A stretch of DNA of 36,566 nucleotides from JBAWVR01 sp964583845 (GCA_964583845.1 CAZOXG010000004.1:1-36566), one strand, 5' to 3'; shown: positions 1-7,081, numbered from the stretch's first letter. Notes: generated by a model not told the origin, from the letters alone. Made by a program: numbers and translations.

Positions 1-50
1 GTTGGGCGACGCTACATCCCCAGGCTTACGCCATGGGGTATTGTGCGCGA
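1..50. repeat. Partial palindromic intergenic repeat at window edge
   Basis: GC-rich stretch containing an imperfect inverted repeat (CCCC-a-GGC ... GCC-at-GGGG, about 18-38) just outside the first terminator. It differs in composition from the AT-rich surroundings and resembles REP/MITE-like intergenic palindromes. It is cut by the window edge, so its full extent is unknown. Confidence 0.3.
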
Positions 51-59
51 ATAAATAAT

Positions 60-77
60 ACCAGCTTTAAAGCTGGT
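60..77. terminator. Bidirectional intrinsic terminator
   Basis: An 18-base perfect palindrome (ACCAGCTTT/AAAGCTGGT) is followed by T-rich sequence on plus (GTTATTTTTT) and by ATTATTTATT on minus. It lies just downstream of the stop of the minus-strand gene 86-739 and probably also ends a plus-strand unit outside the window. Confidence 0.7.
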
Positions 78-85
78 GTTATTTT

Positions 86-739
86 TTAAAAATTTTCCAA
101 ACCACTTAGTCCCTTCTCATATCTAAGAAAGATTGATTCCAATTGTTCTCTCATTTTTTTATCCATTAGCAGTCTTAAACTTTGGCTAGAATCTGTAGCA
201 TAAGCATGAATCTCATCGATAAAAACACTTTTATTATAACCCTTGTTACCCAATTTTTTCTCAACCTCAGAGAAATTATGACCAGAGAGTACAGCCAATA
301 CTTCTTTTTTGTACTCAGCATTAGTATAAAAAAGAGCATGTTTTAACTCATGATCAATAAAATGTTTTTTTACAACATTTCCATCACCAAAAACTCCTAT
401 TACATAAAAAGGGTTGTTTACACCTCTAACAATTTCCAATATTCTTTTTTCTTTTGCAGTTAAAGGATCAAATCTACCCAGAAGAAAAGGTTTAAAAGAT
501 TCTCCCGGTATGTTAAAACCGCCCCAGTCTTCATAATAAGTAAACTTTTTATTTCTTTTTCCGTCCTTAGAATTTTTAATATACCAAGTTTTAAATTCTT
601 TTAAACTAAAAAACTTATTTTTGAATTCTGGTGACTCATAATATTCTTGAAATCTTAGTAATGTAGAACTAACATCCCTTCTACTATTAAAAACCAATAA
701 AATTATATTTGAGCCTAATATTTTAACTTCAATTTTCAT
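86..739 (-). CDS. Putative HExxH zinc metallopeptidase-like protein
   Basis: A 217-residue protein of no recognised family. It carries a metallopeptidase-like HELKH motif (residues 130-134, preceded by FID) and, about 40 residues later, a DEIHAY segment (175-180) whose Glu176 could be a third zinc ligand, as in gluzincin-type enzymes. No signal peptide or membrane segment is evident apart from a short hydrophobic N-terminal strand, so it is probably cytoplasmic. The start sits 3 bases after the stop of the upstream M14-like gene and has an AGGAAT Shine-Dalgarno about 8 bases before ATG, so the two genes form one translation unit. The pairing of two peptidase-like proteins suggests a joint role, but substrate and activity are unknown. 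The motif is directly visible; the peptidase assignment is inference. Confidence 0.75.
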   Translation of the reverse strand: MKIEVKILGSNIILLVFNSRRDVSSTLLRFQEYYESPEFKNKFFSLKEFKTWYIKNSKDGKRNKKFTYYEDWGGFNIPGESFKPFLLGRFDPLTAKEKRILEIVRGVNNPFYVIGVFGDGNVVKKHFIDHELKHALFYTNAEYKKEVLAVLSGHNFSEVEKKLGNKGYNKSVFIDEIHAYATDSSQSLRLLMDKKMREQLESIFLRYEKGLSGLENF

Positions 740-742
740 AAA

Positions 743-1516
743 TTAATTCCTGAGAGAATCAGACAAAATCCTTAAATTATCTACGTCCATCCTAATTCTT
801 TCCTCTAAAGATAACAGTCCTGGGGTTTCAGTACATAGGGCAATCTTAGCTATTTTATTAGTGTATAAATAATCTTCAAACGAGTCATCGTGGTCATTTA
901 TTATCAAACCATCCATCACATTGTCACCATAGATTTTATTATCTTTTAAAATACCCCCAAAATCATTTCTCCATCTTTCTATAATTTTTCTATAAATAAC
1001 CTTTGGTTCTTCTTCAAAAATATAGGCGTAAAATTCTTTTAAATCAACGTCTTCGTGCAGAGAAACAAAAATATCCATATTCCAATTTTTTATGTCCTCA
1101 AAAAAAACCTGAACTTCCTTATATCTTTTGTCTCGCAATGACCATTTAGTCAGACTATTTAAATCAACACCATCATCATCCATCCTCTGTCTTAAATCAA
1201 AAGAAGTGGGATTTATACAAGGATAAATCCTATAAGAAACATGGCTATTAAATAAATCGTGTGGATTAGAAAATATATCTAACATACTTAATGGTCCGGC
1301 AATCTCATAGGCCTGAACACCGGCGACCACACACATTCTCTTAGATGCTTCGGGATTGATAGTTATCCTATAAATAGGATACTTCTGCCCTATTTTTTCA
1401 AAATCTTCATAACCAATAATATCTATATTTACCTTGTGAACATGACAAAGTTTTTTTAGCTCATATATATACTTGGCGTACGAATAATTTTCAATTTCTT
1501 GGTAATTTACTTTCAT
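743..1516 (-). CDS. M14 carboxypeptidase-like protein with altered zinc site
   Basis: A 257-residue protein with the layout of zinc carboxypeptidases of family M14 (AstE/DUF2817-like branch). VVAGVQAYEIAGP (63-75) matches the GGxHGxE zinc-binding segment, YPCINPTSFD (98-107) the NPDG region, DGVDLN (115-120) the substrate-binding DLNR, SLHED (152-156) the second zinc histidine (His154), and CTETPG (228-233) the catalytic glutamate (Glu230). Two key positions differ: the first zinc histidine is Gln68, and the Arg after DLN is Ser121. The protein may therefore be a divergent amidohydrolase, or catalytically impaired. It is the first gene of a two-gene unit with the HExxH protein. A TATAAT box ends 7 bases before its ATG and there is no Shine-Dalgarno, suggesting a leaderless message. 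Confidence 0.8.
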   Translation of the reverse strand: MKVNYQEIENYSYAKYIYELKKLCHVHKVNIDIIGYEDFEKIGQKYPIYRITINPEASKRMCVVAGVQAYEIAGPLSMLDIFSNPHDLFNSHVSYRIYPCINPTSFDLRQRMDDDGVDLNSLTKWSLRDKRYKEVQVFFEDIKNWNMDIFVSLHEDVDLKEFYAYIFEEEPKVIYRKIIERWRNDFGGILKDNKIYGDNVMDGLIINDHDDSFEDYLYTNKIAKIALCTETPGLLSLEERIRMDVDNLRILSDSLRN

Positions 1517-1523
1517 GGGGATA

Positions 1524-1553
1524 ATTATACTATTTTATACTTCAAATATACAA
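1524..1553 (-). promoter_or_regulatory. Promoter of the M14-like/HExxH unit
   Basis: On minus, TTGTAT (1548-1553), an 18-base spacer and TATAAT (1524-1529) lie 7 bases before the ATG at 1516. Transcription would start at or next to the A of ATG. Confidence 0.6.
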
Positions 1554-1582
1554 ACGGTGTTTTAAAAAAATCGACTGTTTCT

Positions 1583-2317
1583 CTACTTGGTTAACTCCAC
1601 CATCAAGCTCTCCAAAGCAATTCCGTTGTATTGCTCTTTGCTTATACTTTTATTTTCATGGAGAATACGAACCTTGAAACCGGCTTTGGTAATGTTTTTT
1701 AAATAATTTTCTTTTAAAAGTGCCCCCGCCACACAACCAGATAATAAATCTTTATTATTTCTTTGCTCTTTTGAAAGCTCCGCCAACAGGACAATATCTG
1801 AAAGATAAATTTTTCCACCAGACTTAAGTACCCTATAAGCCTCTTTAAAAGTCTTCAGCTTATCTGGAGTTAAGTTTATTACACAGTTAGTAATCATTGT
1901 ATCAACTGAATTATCCGCCAACGGTAGATGTTCAATCTCTCCCAATAAAAACTCGGCGTTAGTAATGTTATATTTCTTGGCATTAGCCTTTGCCTTTGTA
2001 ACCATCTCTTCTGTCATATCCACTCCAATCACCTTCCCTTTTTTACCAACTTTCTCAGCAGCTAGAATAGAATCAATACCAGCACCACAACCTAAATCCA
2101 AAACAACATCTCCAGCCTTTAACTTACCAAAGGCTAAAGGATTACCACAACCCAAACCAAGATTTGCCTCACCAACAATTTTCAACTCTTCTTCAGTATA
2201 ACCGATACTCTTCGAGATGTTTTTAGCTTTATTACAACTGCACTTACACGAAGTTCCTTTTACAGCAATTTCTTTATATTTATCTTTAACGATTTTTTTA
2301 ATGAGTGATTTTAGCAT
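1583..2317 (-). CDS. arsM: Arsenite S-adenosylmethyltransferase (ArsM-type)
   Basis: A 244-residue class I SAM-dependent methyltransferase of the ArsM family, which methylates trivalent arsenic. Visible features are an N-terminal CKCSC cluster (24-28), GLGCGNP (54-60), the SAM-binding VLDLGCGAG (72-80), VIGVD (96-100), NCVINL (144-149), SGGKIYLSDI (166-175) and SGCVAGA (193-199). The three cysteines needed for As(III) chemistry in characterised ArsM are matched by Cys57, Cys145 and Cys195. No arsR, arsC or efflux gene lies nearby, so the substrate context is unsupported and a related methyltransferase role is possible. An extended -10 (TGTTATAAT) ends 6 bases before ATG and no Shine-Dalgarno is present. 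It is a single-gene unit; no hairpin terminator was found before the next gene. Confidence 0.88.
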   Translation of the reverse strand: MLKSLIKKIVKDKYKEIAVKGTSCKCSCNKAKNISKSIGYTEEELKIVGEANLGLGCGNPLAFGKLKAGDVVLDLGCGAGIDSILAAEKVGKKGKVIGVDMTEEMVTKAKANAKKYNITNAEFLLGEIEHLPLADNSVDTMITNCVINLTPDKLKTFKEAYRVLKSGGKIYLSDIVLLAELSKEQRNNKDLLSGCVAGALLKENYLKNITKAGFKVRILHENKSISKEQYNGIALESLMVELTK

Positions 2318-2323
2318 GTGGAT

Positions 2324-2332
2324 ATTATAACA
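2324..2332 (-). promoter_or_regulatory. Extended -10 element of arsM
   Basis: Minus-strand TGTTATAAT with TATAAT at 2324-2329, followed by exactly 6 bases and then ATG (2317). No good -35 is visible; the TG extension may compensate. A leaderless start is implied. Confidence 0.55.
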
Positions 2333-2526
2333 ATAATATATTCTACGGGCGAGGTAGGACCGCTTCGCGTATCTTTTCTTCCTTAAGTCCGCCGTCGCTC
2401 ACTTCAGTCGAAATGCGGTCTCTAATTATCTGTTTAGGCGCACGTGTGGCCCACAACTTTTTGCCTTCATGTATTCAGACAAAAGTCGCTGGCCTCGCCT
2501 CCCTCCACTGCCTTCCAGTCCGGCTC

Positions 2527-2586
2527 GCACAAAGCAAAAGAAAATCGCCTTTTAGATAATCGGCGATTTTCCATTATTGCTTTGTG
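2527..2586 (-). terminator. tRNA-Lys trailer hairpin/terminator
   Basis: Two nested inverted repeats follow the tRNA. The outer arms GCACAAAGCA/TGCTTTGTGC are at 2527-2536 and 2577-2586; the inner arms AAAATCGCC/GGCGATTTT are at 2541-2549 and 2562-2570. On minus the inner hairpin is followed by CTTTTGCTTTG, a weak T tract. The outer arm includes the last bases of the tRNA acceptor strand, so the unprocessed trailer could compete with the acceptor stem. Confidence 0.55.
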
Positions 2587-2657
2587 CGCCCAGTAGGAAT
2601 CGAACCTACGACCAATTGCTTAAAAGGCAACTGCTCTACCAGCTGAGCTATGGGCGC
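2585..2657 (-). tRNA. tRNA-Lys (anticodon UUU)
   Basis: The minus strand folds as a complete 73-base cloverleaf: acceptor GCGCCCA/TGGGCGC, D arm GCTC...GAGC, anticodon stem GTTGC/GCAAT with loop CTTTTAA (anticodon TTT), T arm GTAGG-TTCGAAT-CCTAC, discriminator A. CCA is not encoded (the sequence continues CAA), so CCA must be added after transcription. Confidence 0.95.
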
Positions 2658-2960
2658 CTAAATCATTTTGTTCCAAAATGATCGGCCGAACAAATTTCCC
2701 AAAAATTTGTTTTAGGCATGTCCTTTTGGTACGCTTGAGAATATATCAAGAAAAAAACTTTTTGTCCATACCATTAAAGGCAATGAGACAAAATGAAAAA
2801 AGAATAAACCAAAAGTATTTTATGAGTATTGATAATTAACAGATGATAATTCTTAAATTAGTAACGGTTTCGAGTCAGCCATCGACCAGTTAACAAAAGC
2901 TTTTAAAAGGAATATACTTTAATCAGATTTAAAAAACGTTCTCAATCAAGGAGAATACAT
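2658..2960. other. Intergenic region between tRNA-Lys and the 111-residue gene
   Basis: About 300 AT-rich bases with no coding signal. It holds two perfect hairpins just upstream of the tRNA (ATCATTTT/AAAATGAT, 2662-2682; AACAAATTT/AAATTTGTT, 2689-2711), the probable tRNA promoter, and the leader of the plus-strand gene at 2961. A weak plus promoter (TTGATA at 2829-2834, with TTAAAT about 18 bases later) would give that gene a leader of roughly 95 bases. Confidence 0.5.
2740..2768 (-). promoter_or_regulatory. Probable tRNA-Lys promoter
   Basis: Minus-strand TGGACA (2763-2768), 17-base spacer, TATATT (2740-2745). The transcript would begin near 2733 and carry a leader of about 75 bases containing the two hairpins at 2662-2711. 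Confidence 0.45.
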
Positions 2961-3296
2961 ATGTTTACCAGTAAACCCTGTGTTCAACTTCTGTTTATTT
3001 TTGTAATTAATACTGCAGTTTTTTTAAGTTTCTGGCTAAAGAATTGGGTAAGATTAACTGTTATCAATTACAGCAAGTATGACGTATTCATTTTTGTGCA
3101 ATCAACTCAGAGATTGCTAAAAAGAATACCTCAAGACGCTGGGCCAAAAATCGTCTGGGTACGATGCAACACCAAACTGTTCGCAAAGATAAACGACATA
3201 AATTGTCCAACGAGGGTTTTCAAAAAAAGAACAAAGAAAACCCGATGGTCTTTTTATCCATCAAAAGGTGGTGCAAGTACAGATGTAATCCGCTAA
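2961..3296 (+). CDS. Small membrane-anchored protein, unknown function
   Basis: A 111-residue protein of unknown family. Residues about 8-27 (from VQLLFIFVIN to FWLKNW) form one hydrophobic segment, a signal anchor or transmembrane helix. The remainder is a basic soluble tail with two cysteines (near CNTKL and CPTRV) and a strongly basic VFKKRTKKTRWSF segment. Coding is supported by a strong Shine-Dalgarno (AAGGAG, 7 bases before ATG), lack of overlap with other genes, and a perfect terminator 18 bases after the stop. It lies alone on plus between minus-strand genes. No function is proposed. Confidence 0.6.
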   Translation: MFTSKPCVQLLFIFVINTAVFLSFWLKNWVRLTVINYSKYDVFIFVQSTQRLLKRIPQDAGPKIVWVRCNTKLFAKINDINCPTRVFKKRTKKTRWSFYPSKGGASTDVIR

Positions 3297-3314
3297 ACAA
3301 CAGCCTAGGCTGTG

Positions 3315-3340
3315 ACCGCTTTAATAAGCGGTTTTGTTTT
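3315..3340 (+). terminator. Intrinsic terminator of the 111-residue gene
   Basis: Perfect 7-bp stem ACCGCTT/AAGCGGT with TAAT loop (3315-3332), followed by TTTGTTTT. The T tract overlaps the stop codon of the convergent holA-like gene. Confidence 0.85.
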
Positions 3341-4082
3341 ATAACTCTAAAATTATCTTTTCAAGTGCATTATACAAATCCACCTGACCACGATGAGCCT
3401 CATGAAAAGCTTTTACCAAATCAAAAGCTAGTTGTCTCAATTTTTCTTCACCATAATTTCTAGCTGAACTTTTAGCTTTTTGATAGGGGTAAGACTTGAG
3501 ACCAGAATCTTTTTCATTACCAGCAAGAGTGGCTGCCAACATAGATCTTACTTGCCAGAAGAAGATACTATGAATTTCTTCCGCGGGAACACCTAGATCA
3601 ACCGCGGCTCGGTACATCGTCCACATTTTCTTTTTGTCCCCTGACCCAAAAATATCGGCGTATTCAAAGAAATCAATCTTCTCCCCTATTTCCGCCAATC
3701 TTTCTTCCTTGGTCAAAGCATGAGGCTTTTCAAAAAACTTTTCTGTCTTCCAAGCTACTTTTTCGATCTTCTCTACTAACTTCTCGTCCAATTTTTCTTC
3801 CAGTAAAACGAAAAAATTTGGAGACTCAACCAACTCTTTATAACGTTCAGTCAAAAATTCTTTAGCTTCTTTATTCTTGCCAATACGATCTAGAAAGACC
3901 AAACAACTCTGTTCAAATAAGCCTTGTCCTCCCATCCCCTCTTCCATTTTAGGCACAGACCAATCGTCACTGCCGATCTTGATAAAAACGGCTTCTGGTT
4001 TCTTTTTTTGCAGAGTTAAAATAACCTGTTTGGTCTTTTTCAGTGATTGCATTATATCTTCGCCGTAGAGGAAGTAAATCAT
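3339..4082 (-). CDS. holA: DNA polymerase III delta subunit (HolA-like)
   Basis: A 247-residue protein resembling HolA, the clamp-loader subunit that opens the sliding clamp. The N-terminus MIYFLYGED matches the start of HolA domain I, GGQGLFEQ (51-58) its conserved GLF segment, and FFVLLEEKLDEK the strand before the lid. The C-terminal AHRGQVDLYNALEKIILEL matches the collar-domain tail. It is shorter than typical HolA (about 330-340 residues), as often seen for divergent small-genome versions. It is monocistronic; a TATACT hexamer ends 8 bases before ATG and there is no Shine-Dalgarno. Its stop codon lies inside the T tract of the convergent terminator at 3315-3340. The family call rests on overall pattern rather than on catalytic residues. 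Confidence 0.75.
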   Translation of the reverse strand: MIYFLYGEDIMQSLKKTKQVILTLQKKKPEAVFIKIGSDDWSVPKMEEGMGGQGLFEQSCLVFLDRIGKNKEAKEFLTERYKELVESPNFFVLLEEKLDEKLVEKIEKVAWKTEKFFEKPHALTKEERLAEIGEKIDFFEYADIFGSGDKKKMWTMYRAAVDLGVPAEEIHSIFFWQVRSMLAATLAGNEKDSGLKSYPYQKAKSSARNYGEEKLRQLAFDLVKAFHEAHRGQVDLYNALEKIILEL

Positions 4083-4148
4083 ATTTGGATAGTATATCGT
4101 ATTTTGTATATTGTATATAGTAACTTACTTTGAATTGTGAAATATTTT

Positions 4149-4262
4149 TTGACCGTCATTGCGAGCACTGCGAAGCAATCCAGACTTTTTTAGACTTAGG
4201 AATTAAGACTATTAAAATTCCTGGATTGCTTCGCAGAGCTCGCAATGACGGAAAATGGTCAA
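4149..4262. repeat. Palindromic MITE/REP-like repeat, family A copy 1
   Basis: The left arm (CCGTCATTGCGAGC, then GCGAAGCAATCCAG) is matched in inverse at the right arm (CTGGATTGCTTCGC, then GCTCGCAATGACGG), core 4153-4251. TTGACC/GGTCAA extends the outer ends to 4149-4262. The central region is short and non-coding. A degenerate relative lies at 30476-30574. The motif type (ATTGCGAG...CGAAGCAATCC) is a common bacterial intergenic palindrome. Confidence 0.75.
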
Positions 4263-4301
4263 TAATATTTTTAAAAAAACTAAATACACTATATAAAAAT
4301 A

Positions 4302-4322
4302 ACCCGACGAAAAACGTCGGGT
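4302..4322 (-). terminator. Terminator of the 51-residue gene
   Basis: Perfect 8-bp stem ACCCGACG/CGTCGGGT with a 5-base loop; on minus it is followed by TATTTTTATA. It lies 31 bases after the stop of the small basic gene. Confidence 0.8.
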
Positions 4323-4353
4323 ACCCTCCAGACAACGCTAGAAGGAAATTTCT

Positions 4354-4509
4354 CTACTGGACGACCCGCTGCTTGGAGCGGTAGTCACGCTGGGTTTCGC
4401 TGCCGCGGTACCAACCATCGGTATTCGGCCGTTTCCCTTGCCCGTGATTGTGCGGGCGGAAAGTGGCAGGTTTGGGTTGTTTGCGACCAGCGTGGCGTAG
4501 AGTAGCCAT
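4354..4509 (-). CDS. Small basic protein (51 aa), unknown function
   Basis: Predicted product begins MATLRHAGRKQPKPATFRPH and is rich in Arg, Lys, His, Gln and Pro with almost no hydrophobic residues, so it is probably disordered and nucleic-acid binding, in the manner of small ribosome- or RNA-associated proteins. The start at 4509 is preferred over longer readings because GGAGGG lies 6 bases upstream. A promoter (TTGTAT-16-TAATAA, 4570-4597) and a dedicated terminator (4302-4322) bracket it. GC content is clearly above that of holA and polA, like the lipoprotein genes at 7.7-9.3 kb. Coding status is inferred from these signals; the family is unknown. Confidence 0.6.
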   Translation of the reverse strand: MATLRHAGRKQPKPATFRPHNHGQGKRPNTDGWYRGSETQRDYRSKQRVVQ

Positions 4510-4569
4510 AATATTCCCTCCGGAACTTTGTTTGCGATTGAGCAACCGCGCCCAACCTTTCAAGAATAA

Positions 4570-4597
4570 TTATTACTCCGATTTTTAAATAATACAA
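4570..4597 (-). promoter_or_regulatory. Promoter of the 51-residue gene
   Basis: Minus-strand TTGTAT (4592-4597), 16-base spacer, TAATAA (4570-4575), giving a leader of about 55 bases ending in the GGAGGG Shine-Dalgarno (4516-4521). Confidence 0.45.
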
Positions 4598-4632
4598 GAG
4601 GCCGGCAATTCGCGAAGCAAATTGCCGGCCTC
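4598..4632 (-). terminator. polA terminator
   Basis: 13-bp stem GAGGCCGGCAATT/AATTGCCGGCCTC, followed on minus by TTGTATTATTT. Located 26 bases past the polA stop; the loop contains CGCGAAGC. The same TTGTAT is the proposed -35 of the 51-residue gene, so terminator and next promoter abut. Confidence 0.8.
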
Positions 4633-4640
4633 TCTTCCGC

Positions 4641-4664
4641 ATACTTATACTTTATACTTATACA
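4641..4664 (-). repeat. GTATA-type block between polA stop and terminator
   Basis: In the polA sense this reads GTATAAGTATAAAGTATAAG immediately at the stop codon. Similar blocks in the same orientation follow tsaE, yebC and the 58-residue gene. Confidence 0.5.
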
Positions 4665-7081
4665 ATCTTCTCCATTCTACCCCAACTCTCACCCACTGAG
4701 GCTTCGGCCACACAAACCACTCCATGAGAAGTTTTGAGATCAACCACACTTTCCATTATCTTCTTAATCTCTTTTTCTACTCTATCTACCAATTTATTTT
4801 CTACTTCATAAACCAACTCATCGTGAACCTGTAAAACCATTTTTACTTTTTCAGTTAATTTCTCTTTTTGTAAATACTCATCAATCTTAATCATTGCTAA
4901 TTTTACAATGTCGGCCTCAGCACCCTGAATTGGTGCGTTGATAGCCATACGTTCAGCCGCCGCTCGAATAAAAGGAAGTTTAGATTTTAAACCCTCAAAA
5001 TATCGACGTCGTCCAAAGAAAGTTTCCGTATAACCATGTTGAACGGCAAAAGCTTTTACCTCTTCCAAATAAGTTGCTAGCCTAGAAAACTGTTTAAAGT
5101 AATCATCGTAAAACTTTTGAGCCTCGGCTCTATCAGTCCCCAAATTAGTTTTCAACGCATTAACGCCCATTCCGTAAATTATTCCAAAATTAATTACTTT
5201 GGCTCGACGACGCATTTCTTTGTCCACTTTATCGGCCGGCACACCAAAAACCGCCATCGCCACAGCGGTGTGAATATCCTGGCCATTGCGGAAGATTTCC
5301 AACAGTTTTGGATCTTCGGACAAAAAAGCTGCAATGCGCAACTCGACTTGAGAATAATCAAAGGCCATTAATTTTGTGCCCGGACTAGCAATGAAAGATT
5401 TTCTAATCTCCCGACCTAAATCAGTCTTATTCGGAATATTCTGAAGGTTAGGTTCCTGGGAAGCCATTCTTCCGGTGGTAGTACCAGCAGCCAAGAACTT
5501 GGCTCGTAAACGTCCGTCTTCACTTATCAAGTTAGGAATATTATCAATATAAGTTGAAAGCAATTTGTCTAATTCACGAAATTCCAAAATTAAACCGATG
5601 ATGGGATGTTCCTCGCGTAATTTTTCTAATTCTGACTCTTTGGTAGACAGAGCTCCAGAGGCGGTTTTCTTTTGACCTTTAGTGTGCAAACCCAGAGTTA
5701 CAAACAAGATCTCCCCCACTTGCTTAGGTGAACTTATATTAAATTCGCCTCCAGCCAACTTCCAAATTTCTTTTTGTTTTTCTTCTAAAACTTTATGATA
5801 CTTTTCACCCAAAGTAGCTAATTGTTTTTTATCAATTAAAACCCCGGCGTTATTTAATTTCTCTGCTATTGGGATAAGTGGTTTTTCAATTTCCTCAAAA
5901 ACCCGACGAGCACCTTTTTTATTCAAGTCTTCCTCAATTTCTTTTTTTATTTCAGCAAAGTTTTTACGTCCAGCCAAATTCATCAAATCCTCTTTAGAAG
6001 GATTGGTCATGTTTGAATTTAGTAACCAAATAGAAACCAAAGCTTCTTTGATATCTTTTTCATCCACCCCAGCAAAAAAACTCGACACCTTATCGGCCTC
6101 TTTTTTAATCAAAAATTCTTTACTTTCCACCTTTTCTCCAGTGCCACCATATTTTACCAAGATATCTTTTAGTCTTTGAGTTAAAGTTCGAAACTCCATA
6201 TTATTCCAAACATCCATAATAGTATCCACAGAAACGGACTGACGCCATTTTGTCTCTGGTAAAGTAAATTCAATCGGGGCGTCATGACGAATAGTACCGA
6301 GCATTTTAGAAAAAGACGCTTCATCCTTACCCTCCTCCAATAAACCAACCATACGATCGGTAATACCCACTTTTTTAAAAGCCTCCTTGTCCTTGGCTAA
6401 TTTTTTATATATATCTTCAACTGAACCGAAATTTTGAATTAAGATTGAGGCAGTTTTTTCACCAATCCCAGAAATACCAATAATATTATCTGATGGATCA
6501 CCCCGTAAACCTTTGAAGTCTGGCAAAAGTTTTGGACCGAAACCATAACGCTCTTTGACCATGTCCTCATTATAAATAATCGTATCCTTGATCCCCTTCT
6601 TTAAAGTATAAACACGAATCTTATTTCCCTGAACCAACTGCAAAGTGTCCATATCACCCGAGGCGATCACAATATCCAAGTTCGGATTATTTTTATTTAA
6701 CTCCACCAAAGTACCAATCATGTCGTCGGCTTCAAAACCTTCCTTACAATAAATTGGAATACTTAGAGCTTTAAAAATATCATAAGAGCGTTTGATCTGA
6801 CTAACCAATTCTTCATCAGCTTTGGCGCGACCAGCTTTGTAACCAGCATAAGCTTCGTGACGGTAAGTTGGCTTTGGTAAATCGTAACAAGCTAAAACAT
6901 AGTCAGGTTTTAGATCGTCAATAATTTTGAGAAGCATCGTGGAGAGACCATACAAGCCACCGGTTGGTTCACCTTTACTAGTCGTGAATTCTGGCAAAGC
7001 GTGATACGCGCGATGTAAAATCGCGTGAACATCGAGTAAAACCAATACTTCGTTTTTTTCTTTCTTAGACATTTGTTTCAT
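4658..7081 (-). CDS. polA: DNA polymerase I
   Basis: An 807-residue family A DNA polymerase for Okazaki-fragment processing and repair. Residues 1-300 are the 5'-3' (flap) exonuclease, with FEADD (116-120), SGDMD (141-145) and GDPSDN (194-199). Residues about 310-400 occupy the place of a 3'-5' exonuclease but lack DxE-type catalytic motifs, so proofreading is probably absent, as in Taq. The polymerase part shows TTGRMASQEPNLQNIP (535-550), motif A FDYSQVELR (574-582), motif B RRRAKVINFGIIYGMG (624-639) and motif C QVHDE (751-755). The first ATG (7081) overlaps an extended -10 TGCTATAAT, so the second Met (7072, MSKKEKNE) is the more likely start of a leaderless message. The gene lies downstream of tsaE and is separated from it by a terminator. 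Confidence 0.97.
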   Translation of the reverse strand: MKQMSKKEKNEVLVLLDVHAILHRAYHALPEFTTSKGEPTGGLYGLSTMLLKIIDDLKPDYVLACYDLPKPTYRHEAYAGYKAGRAKADEELVSQIKRSYDIFKALSIPIYCKEGFEADDMIGTLVELNKNNPNLDIVIASGDMDTLQLVQGNKIRVYTLKKGIKDTIIYNEDMVKERYGFGPKLLPDFKGLRGDPSDNIIGISGIGEKTASILIQNFGSVEDIYKKLAKDKEAFKKVGITDRMVGLLEEGKDEASFSKMLGTIRHDAPIEFTLPETKWRQSVSVDTIMDVWNNMEFRTLTQRLKDILVKYGGTGEKVESKEFLIKKEADKVSSFFAGVDEKDIKEALVSIWLLNSNMTNPSKEDLMNLAGRKNFAEIKKEIEEDLNKKGARRVFEEIEKPLIPIAEKLNNAGVLIDKKQLATLGEKYHKVLEEKQKEIWKLAGGEFNISSPKQVGEILFVTLGLHTKGQKKTASGALSTKESELEKLREEHPIIGLILEFRELDKLLSTYIDNIPNLISEDGRLRAKFLAAGTTTGRMASQEPNLQNIPNKTDLGREIRKSFIASPGTKLMAFDYSQVELRIAAFLSEDPKLLEIFRNGQDIHTAVAMAVFGVPADKVDKEMRRRAKVINFGIIYGMGVNALKTNLGTDRAEAQKFYDDYFKQFSRLATYLEEVKAFAVQHGYTETFFGRRRYFEGLKSKLPFIRAAAERMAINAPIQGAEADIVKLAMIKIDEYLQKEKLTEKVKMVLQVHDELVYEVENKLVDRVEKEIKKIMESVVDLKTSHGVVCVAEASVGESWGRMEKIV

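Noticed and set aside
2305..2559. 84-residue plus-strand reading frame in the arsM/tRNA-Lys gap
   Set aside because: It overlaps the start of arsM and runs into the tRNA trailer hairpin; no Shine-Dalgarno, low-complexity composition, no domain resemblance. The region is GC-rich but I see no gene in it.
4130..4384. 84-residue plus-strand frame
   Set aside because: It is produced by reading through the family A palindromic repeat and the terminator at 4302-4322.
4385..4642. 85-residue minus-strand reading frame overlapping the 51-residue gene
   Set aside because: It runs through the polA terminator hairpin and has no ribosome-binding site; the alternative frame with GGAGGG and its own terminator is better supported.
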